A stretch of 64,000 nt of DNA from NCBI GenBank assembly GCA_031431435.1, contig JANPDI010000031.1, positions 47,935 through 111,934 on the forward strand, given 5' to 3'. Shown here in pieces: positions 59,901 to 64,000 of this stretch. The notes below the pieces were generated by a model. It worked only from the letters and a program-made list of their open reading frames with translations. It was not told where the DNA came from and did not search any database. Source of the stretch: UKL13-2 sp031431435 (GTDB taxonomy: Bacteria; Pseudomonadota; Gammaproteobacteria; Burkholderiales; Usitatibacteraceae). Within the stretch, counting starts at the first letter, position 1, and each line of letters begins with the position of its first letter. The position numbers and the translations under genes are program-made.

Positions 59901-62376
59901 TACGGTTCGCACATGGAATGACGGCAAGTATCAAGGCGCTGCGCGCGCAGCCATGTTCCTAAAAGGGAAAATCAAGGGCGAATATTTACTGACCGTCGCT
60001 TACGACTCTGACAAAGATACAAAAGAGCGGCTGTTCCGCGACATTCAGCCAGACGAGTTTTATCCCGTTTATGGTGATTCGTCGGTGCGTGCATTCGATG
60101 CACAATCAACCGGTCGGCTCTATGTCAGGGTTGACCACAAAAAATCCTACCTGCTATACGGCGACTTCAATACCGCCGGGGGTGCCGAAAATCGCCAACT
60201 TTCCAATTACAACCGCTCGCTGACCGGTATCAGACACCATTACGAAACGGCAAAGGTACAGGCAAATATTTTTGCCAGTCGCGATTCGACCAAACAAGTG
60301 GTCGATGAATTCCGTGCAAACGGGACATCCGGTCCGTTTACGTTGACCAACACCCGCGGGCTGATCAACAGCGAAAAACTCGAGGTGCTGACCCGCGACC
60401 GCAATCAGGCAAACCTCATCTTGCGCACGCTGCCGCTGATCCGGTTTGCCGACTATGAGATTGAATCCTTGACCGGCCGCATTCTGCTGAAGGCGCCGGT
60501 GGCGTCGCTGGATGAAAACTTGAATCCACAATCATTGCGTATTACCTATGAGGTCGATCAGGGTGGCCCACAGTTCTGGGTGGCCGGCGCAGACGCGCAA
60601 GTCAAGGTGACTGATCGATTTGAGATTGGCGCGGCGGTTGTTGATGATCGTAATCCGACCGACAAATTCCGCATGATGTCCATCAACAGCGTTGCGAGGA
60701 TCGCCGACAAGTCATTCATCATTGCCGAAATAGTCCGCACGTCACGTGAAAAAGTTGTTGTCGGCGAGTCGTCGAGTGAAGTCACCGGCAATGCAAAACG
60801 CATTGAATTCAAACACAAGGACGGTAGCTTCGACGGCAACCTGTTTATCGCCAAGTCCGACGCGGGTTTTGACAATCCGAACGCGTCATTGGCAAAGGGG
60901 CGTACCGAGGCGGGCGGCAAGATGAGCTACCGGCTTGATGAAAAGACCGGTGTCAAAGGCGAGCTGCTGTCAACCCAGGACAATGTGACCGGTGCGAAGC
61001 GTGATGGCATTTTGCTCAGCATTGAGCGCACGCTGGCGGCGGGACTGCGTGCCGAGTTCGGCATGCGACATGCAAGGGACACACAGGCCGCGCCGGTTAC
61101 CGGCGTCAATGGTTCACTAGGACAGGCGACCAAACAAGATGTCACAACCGTTCGCGGCCGCATCACGGGTGAGGTGCCCGGCATCAAGAACTTCAGCGCC
61201 TATGGCGAGGCGGAATTTGATGTGCAGGATACACAACGGAAAATACTGGCGCTCGGTGGCGAGTATCAACTGCCGAACAAAGGCCGCCTGTATGCAAGAC
61301 ACGAATTTGTTTCATCCATCACTGGACCGTACGGCTTGAATAACCAACAGCGGCAGAATGCCACGGTGGTGGGCATCAACACCGACTATATGAAGGACGG
61401 CAATTTGTTTAGCGAGTATCGTGTGCGCGACGCCATTTCCGGTGGTGATGCAGAGGCCGCAATCGGCCTGCGCAATTCCTGGACGGTTGCCGAGGGATTA
61501 AAACTGCAAACCGGGTTTGAACGGGTGCACACACTTGCCGGTATCGGCACCGGCGAATCGACCGCATTGACCGGCGGCCTCGAGTACACCGCAAACCCGC
61601 TTTGGAAAGGATCAACGCGTCTTGAGTTGCGTGAAGGACAGTCGCAGGACTCGATCCTGTCGACCATCGCGTTGGCATCAAAACTCAATCGTGACTGGAC
61701 TGTTCTCGGCCGCAATACATTCTCGCTGCTCAAGAACAAAGGTCAGGCAAAAGGAGAAAACAAGCAGGAACGTTTGCAGCTGGGACTTGCCTACCGCGAT
61801 ACCGACAGCGACACCTGGAATGCGTTGGGGCGCATCGAACATCGGACAGAAAGTGATACCACGCAACCTGATATCGTTCTCAAACGGTCGGTTGAAATGA
61901 TATCGCTGCACGCCAACTGGCAGCCGCGCCGGCCGTTTACCTTCAGCGCCCGTTACGCGGCAAAATGGGTCAATGAGAATTCCAACGGTCTGGCCAGCAA
62001 GAACAATACACAGCTTGTCGCCGGTCGTGCCGTCTGGGAAATCTCACCACGCTGGGACGTCTCACTCAACGCCTCCACCCTGTTGGGTCGGGGTGCAGCC
62101 GCCAAACAATACGGACTCGGTGCCGAACTTGGCTTCATGGTGATGGAAAATCTGTGGCTATCCGCTGGGTACAACTGGTTTGGTTATAAAGACCAGGACC
62201 TCACCGCGAGCGATTACACCAACAAGGGTGTGTTTTTGCGGTTGCGTTACAAGTTTGATGAAGATTTATTTGCAGACAAATCGAAACCAGTTGCTTCATC
62301 CCCCGGCGCTGTCAAGGCGCCGGGAATGTCGGCGACTGCGCCTGCAGCAGACGCGGCGACGGAGCGCACGCCATGA
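53989..62376 (+). CDS. Giant DUF11-repeat outer-membrane protein with C-terminal beta-barrel-like region
   Basis: The product is about 2,795 residues. The start is uncertain: ATG at 53989 gives an extended basic N-terminus, while ATG at 54115 gives a plain signal peptide (MKNARNAAFFVLLAVASVLPLSLQAQ). Four ~140-residue repeats begin with LTK(S/Y/Q)F at about residues 115, 254, 393 and 536. DUF11 domains follow to ~1,480, with carboxypeptidase-regulatory-like and SdrD-like units (GVVFDSRTNAPVVGASVRL; GIPGVRLYLEDGTNVVTDAEGKYSFYGI). A low-complexity linker (~1,640-1,710) and an invasin-like Ig unit lead to ~830 residues of alternating strands with YPVYGDSS, ending in FLRLRYKFDEDLF, typical of an outer-membrane barrel. 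Its stop overlaps the next start. Confidence 0.85.
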   Translation: MRKRRSTDTLCLRKLSLNARAGKLDPKFAKALQSIKKTAVLAMKNARNAAFFVLLAVASVLPLSLQAQPTPVGTVITNIATGILQVATVPAVATSNSVSLVVAAPLPPPPSAPVLTKSFGAASIVSGSSTPLTFTIANSSAVALAGGTFTDNLPAGLRLTAGATATVGGSVGCSATTTLLPTSIAVANLAVPANATCLITVNAVTNQIGQTNLSCVGNPPVFTNALANISGVVGLDNQVSSQCLVVSPVGGLPTLTKYFGTSVLRPGDLTSLSFSISNTAGNPLQTGIGFTDQLPSAVSLVPGASASFSPGCSGTATFPNSSTVTLAGVTINAGTPTCMIQINSISVANTAANPSCGSNPPAYTNAGTSIVGLANLQNQVVPQCLVVAQQSPALTKQFGASAITAGDSTTLTFTLTNVAGNPGQANVAFTDFLPPGLQFLPQSAGYVVGPGCFAIVSFGRPKSVNISSGTMSPGTASCTIRITGVTNTPGAISTTSCASSTPPQDFINDAFSLQSLANADNQVQPQCLTVLTALPSLTKQFADDRIYDGDATSLTLTVQNSTGRPQADAVAFVDTLPIGLRFGPVAAAVIRGAGCTGTVNLVGNQVRVSNLSLAVGTQSCEVIISGITNTVGQLNASCATNPAAFTNQSSSISGLTNVHNFVANACLIVEPSSPALEMTVAKSISAREGYSPGGPHTVSLAFSNAITGAAARKRNVSITDVLPAGMTIVPGSMRVSIGSSSINASNGNGSAVVGTRAVTYASSAGQLQIDFSVLEPGDVGTIVFDVDIAAGLARETILTNIANHVFTNSADRRFNRSSNAVTFRVIGALGVTVTGQTIVGATPGQTLLFQNTITNRGNVTDTYDITLRGATFPEGAIITLLGSDGVTPLADSSRNGVPDTGPVSAGASAIVVVRVVLPAGVVPGGPYRVSKSARSVTDRNLVAADDDVLLAVNRNCQIRLEPDNRARVRAGASVTYSHTLTNVGNCEETIVGSLTGGATGWTGVAALDPASTINGSLSGALTAASPAVSTPVVLAPGQSANYLVVVTAPATARPGDTATHVIAVSSTSTATPGSPAANRVVSNNDVTTVDPNATNLPDDIIRGFIDSEFRRTTLWTFIGRDFFLRASAPSCNAVPDVIERRTIIITGPNGEREEIIAIETGPNTGIFDASIPVRLPPAIPGDLILEGVAYDTFGVEIVGCGRRISTTVTLIDPNGVVFDSRTNAPVVGASVRLVPAQAGVCSSTPAAVQVLDNGAVVNAPNPVVTGSDGRFDFPLVSPGDYCVQVRPPNGYTWTSIVAADQLPAGRNILATGPTTGGSYGGAFRVGPETGPVILDIPVDSGLISGLFIRKEVLRAFVELGEFVDYTVTVNNQTGYALRQSDVIATDDLPAGFTYVRGSARVDGKAIADPAGDSGPRLVFNVGRMDAGKQAKLTYRVRVGPGALQGDGVNRVIAAYRIGATGLYSQSNVATAKVSVSAGVFSDRAYVVGKIFADCNADRLQTRADNSADGEVGIPGVRLYLEDGTNVVTDAEGKYSFYGITPRTHVLKIDRTTLPDGVEVDDLAKRSTRNLGKGDSRILDLKNGEIHKANFAVTGCKPAAMKDIDSRRRAASRVNTEIDGRLQEKLSTDGVTRPLSDVKALPATGTVGQALMPSNANGGANAQTPQAAPANTNAAAGGAIVTPSVKSPTAATEGSTNTAIDAGSVGDGKSSNAATVSPLEEILPGENNALGFIGLKNGDVLAFAQTSIRVKGATGTTFRLMVNGIEVSDSRVGKRAVLEDKQLQAWEYIGVALKAGENELSVTQTDAFGNLRGESKIKLLAPGELAQINIEYGERVRNNGGAAADGKTPVTVTVRMLDKFGTPVTSRLPLTISSNLGRWDVVDVNPVEPGIQVFVEGGVGEFVILPPAEPGQALISVESGRVKRNVPLDFLPDLRDMVASGLIEGIINLRKLDSRAMVPTRQQDAFEKEIVNTVRTWNDGKYQGAARAAMFLKGKIKGEYLLTVAYDSDKDTKERLFRDIQPDEFYPVYGDSSVRAFDAQSTGRLYVRVDHKKSYLLYGDFNTAGGAENRQLSNYNRSLTGIRHHYETAKVQANIFASRDSTKQVVDEFRANGTSGPFTLTNTRGLINSEKLEVLTRDRNQANLILRTLPLIRFADYEIESLTGRILLKAPVASLDENLNPQSLRITYEVDQGGPQFWVAGADAQVKVTDRFEIGAAVVDDRNPTDKFRMMSINSVARIADKSFIIAEIVRTSREKVVVGESSSEVTGNAKRIEFKHKDGSFDGNLFIAKSDAGFDNPNASLAKGRTEAGGKMSYRLDEKTGVKGELLSTQDNVTGAKRDGILLSIERTLAAGLRAEFGMRHARDTQAAPVTGVNGSLGQATKQDVTTVRGRITGEVPGIKNFSAYGEAEFDVQDTQRKILALGGEYQLPNKGRLYARHEFVSSITGPYGLNNQQRQNATVVGINTDYMKDGNLFSEYRVRDAISGGDAEAAIGLRNSWTVAEGLKLQTGFERVHTLAGIGTGESTALTGGLEYTANPLWKGSTRLELREGQSQDSILSTIALASKLNRDWTVLGRNTFSLLKNKGQAKGENKQERLQLGLAYRDTDSDTWNALGRIEHRTESDTTQPDIVLKRSVEMISLHANWQPRRPFTFSARYAAKWVNENSNGLASKNNTQLVAGRAVWEISPRWDVSLNASTLLGRGAAAKQYGLGAELGFMVMENLWLSAGYNWFGYKDQDLTASDYTNKGVFLRLRYKFDEDLFADKSKPVASSPGAVKAPGMSATAPAADAATERTP

Positions 62377-64000
62377 GCCTCTTGCCTAAAGTCTTTGTTG
62401 CGTGGTGGGCCGGCCGCTCGCGAAAGGGCGGGCCGCGCGCGCTGATTGTGGCGCTGACACTGGGCATTGCTGCGCTGATCCAATCGCAGGCGGCACGCGC
62501 TGAGGGTATCTATGCGATATCCGTAAATGGTATCTGGGTGCTGGATTCAAACTCGGGTGCGGCGACACAACAATTGTGGTCATTTAGTCCACCCTACCCG
62601 GCGAGCACACTTGCGACGATGGCGACGCGGCCATCCGACGGCATGATTTTTTATCTTGACGCCCAGTCGGGGAATCCAAATTTATGGCGTTTCGATCCTT
62701 CAACCCCGTTGGTGCCCCCAGTACTTGTTGGGGCTATGGGGGTGGCCAGCACTGGTGTAGTTCGTATGGGATTTGATTCCGCCGGCACATTGTTTGCGAT
62801 GAACACTGGTGCACCGGCGACGCTCTGGACGGTCGATCCGGCAACCGGTGGCATTCTGACTGCGACGACCACCTCTGGTGTAAGCCCAGGTGGCGGTGGC
62901 GATATTTGCCGGCAACCGGGTACCGGCACGTTATACCTAATCGCTCAACAGATTTTGTACACGATCACCCAAACGGGAATCATCACCCAGCTTGGGACGG
63001 TTACTGGCCTGCCCGGCGCCATGACTGGTTGCGCGTTTACTTCGAACGGGGTGATGTATGTCTCCCCCAGCACGACTGGACTGGTCTACACCGTAAACAT
63101 TGGTGCGCTTACCGCCACAGCGCTCCCGCAGACGAGTGGAATTGCGAACATTGGTGACCTTGCAACGGCACCTGCGCGAGTCACTGACCTTGGGTTATCC
63201 AAGAGTGCCAGCACCGTCACGCCTGGGAATACGGTTAGCTTTACGCTAACGGTGACCAACAAGGGCCCACTTCGAGCAACCACAGTCAATGTGCGAGATC
63301 TCCTGCCGGCAGGGCTGACGTTTGTATCTGCCACGCCGAGTCAGGGTACCTACAACCCAACGACGGGTATCTGGGTTGTTGGCACCTTGAATTTTCCAGG
63401 ATCCGCGACGCTCACCATCAATGCAAGTGTTGGAGTTGGTGCAGGGAGTATCACCAACACGGCCGAAATCTTTTTCGTCGACCAAAACGATCCGAACTCA
63501 ACACCAAACAATAATGTATCCGGGGAAGACGATCAGGCGAGTGTCTCGATCACTCGCAGCCCCGATCTGAGAGTTGCAAAAACCTCAACAACGTTTGCGC
63601 CCAACCAAGCGGGTACTTACACGATTACGGTCGACAACCTGCTTGGCAGTGCGAACTCGGTTGGTACGATTACCGTGATCGACAACATGCCGGCCGGCAT
63701 TACGATCACATCCACGCCGACGGGTACCGGCTGGACTTGTACTTCGTCAACAACAACACAGTTGAATTGCACCAGCATTACCGTCATAAACGCCGGCGCA
63801 TCGGGCAATCCGATCACGGTACCGATTTTCAACGTCAATCCCGGCGGCACCAACGTCTCCAACGTCGTCACGGTCTCCGGCGGTGGCGAGCCGGCGAACC
63901 TCGCCGGCAACAACACCAGCGCGGCGCTGATCACCACCGTTTGCGCCGCACTTTGTCCGGATTTAACAGTCACCAAGACAACAGCAAGTGCATCATTCAC
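62373..64000 (+). CDS. Secreted DUF11-repeat protein, 5' part (runs off the window)
   Basis: The ATG at 62373 overlaps the stop of the giant gene as ATGA, and the frame stays open to the window end (542 codons). The N-terminus is a long signal peptide (ALIVALTLGIAALIQSQAARA). Residues ~48-260 look like a propeller-type region with repeated short strands (GIYAISVNGIWVLDSNSG, GMIFYLDAQSG, TLFAMNTGAPATLWTVDPATGG). From ~270 on, canonical DUF11 repeats start: DLGLSKSASTVTPGNTVSFTLTVTNKGP and DLRVAKTSTTFAPNQAGTYTITVDN, each with a LPAGLTF-like strand. The end, cell-surface anchor and full length are outside the window. Confidence 0.85.
   Translation, partial: MSLLPKVFVAWWAGRSRKGGPRALIVALTLGIAALIQSQAARAEGIYAISVNGIWVLDSNSGAATQQLWSFSPPYPASTLATMATRPSDGMIFYLDAQSGNPNLWRFDPSTPLVPPVLVGAMGVASTGVVRMGFDSAGTLFAMNTGAPATLWTVDPATGGILTATTTSGVSPGGGGDICRQPGTGTLYLIAQQILYTITQTGIITQLGTVTGLPGAMTGCAFTSNGVMYVSPSTTGLVYTVNIGALTATALPQTSGIANIGDLATAPARVTDLGLSKSASTVTPGNTVSFTLTVTNKGPLRATTVNVRDLLPAGLTFVSATPSQGTYNPTTGIWVVGTLNFPGSATLTINASVGVGAGSITNTAEIFFVDQNDPNSTPNNNVSGEDDQASVSITRSPDLRVAKTSTTFAPNQAGTYTITVDNLLGSANSVGTITVIDNMPAGITITSTPTGTGWTCTSSTTTQLNCTSITVINAGASGNPITVPIFNVNPGGTNVSNVVTVSGGGEPANLAGNNTSAALITTVCAALCPDLTVTKTTASASF

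Noticed and set aside
1..64000. CRISPR arrays, rRNA genes and IS elements
   Set aside because: No regularly spaced repeats, rRNA-like sequence or transposase frames were seen in the window.

Overview
The window looks like a chromosomal segment of a Gram-negative proteobacterium, most likely a betaproteobacterium. This is inferred from gene order and protein character only: fur divergent from bamE-dapB, carA-carB-greA, tgt-yajC-secD-secF, proS divergent from rppH, a fused PutA, outer-membrane lipoproteins and an RND pump. I cannot name a genus. No rRNA, IS element or CRISPR array was seen.

Layout. 1-5.6 kb: 3' part of putA, a DUF3047 lipoprotein, a secreted barnase-like RNase with its barstar-like inhibitor, fur, bamE and dapB. 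5.6-16.6 kb: carA (behind a leader with an attenuator-like hairpin), carB, greA, an SDR-type epimerase, a K+-insensitive proton pyrophosphatase, a BLUF photoreceptor and an acyl-CoA synthetase. 16.6-19.9 kb: a cyclic-di-GMP cluster (HD-GYP protein with a changed HD motif, then an EAL protein). 20.1-25.7 kb: tgt, yajC, secD, secF, a dead dedA copy, then a DUF2069 protein behind wrbA. 26-38.3 kb: BrkB-family protein, possible PilZ protein, TlpA-like thioredoxin, proS, rppH, an RND pump with its adaptor, a DUF465 protein and an HD-domain protein.

38.36-48.67 kb is an integrated mobile element, and the main find. It has split a host tRNA-Arg(CCT) gene exactly at the anticodon loop. The 3' half lies at the left end and the 5' half at the right end, and together they rebuild a perfect 76-nt tRNA. 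The element carries its own complete tRNA-Arg(CCT) near the right end. It also encodes a tyrosine integrase with candidate arm sites at both ends, a ParB-MT-A70 methyltransferase fusion, a plasmid replicase-family protein, a MobQ relaxase with TraD-like partner and a recognisable oriT. Its cargo includes a translationally coupled trio: a 39-residue ORF, a uracil-DNA-glycosylase-like protein and an unknown protein. It reads as an integrated mobilizable plasmid (IME).

48.8-64 kb returns to host sequence: a membrane-anchored peroxiredoxin, tRNA-Ser(CGA) with a duplicated 3' tail, then four consecutive genes for secreted DUF11-type proteins. One of these is about 2,795 residues and ends in what looks like an outer-membrane beta-barrel. 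The last runs off the window end.
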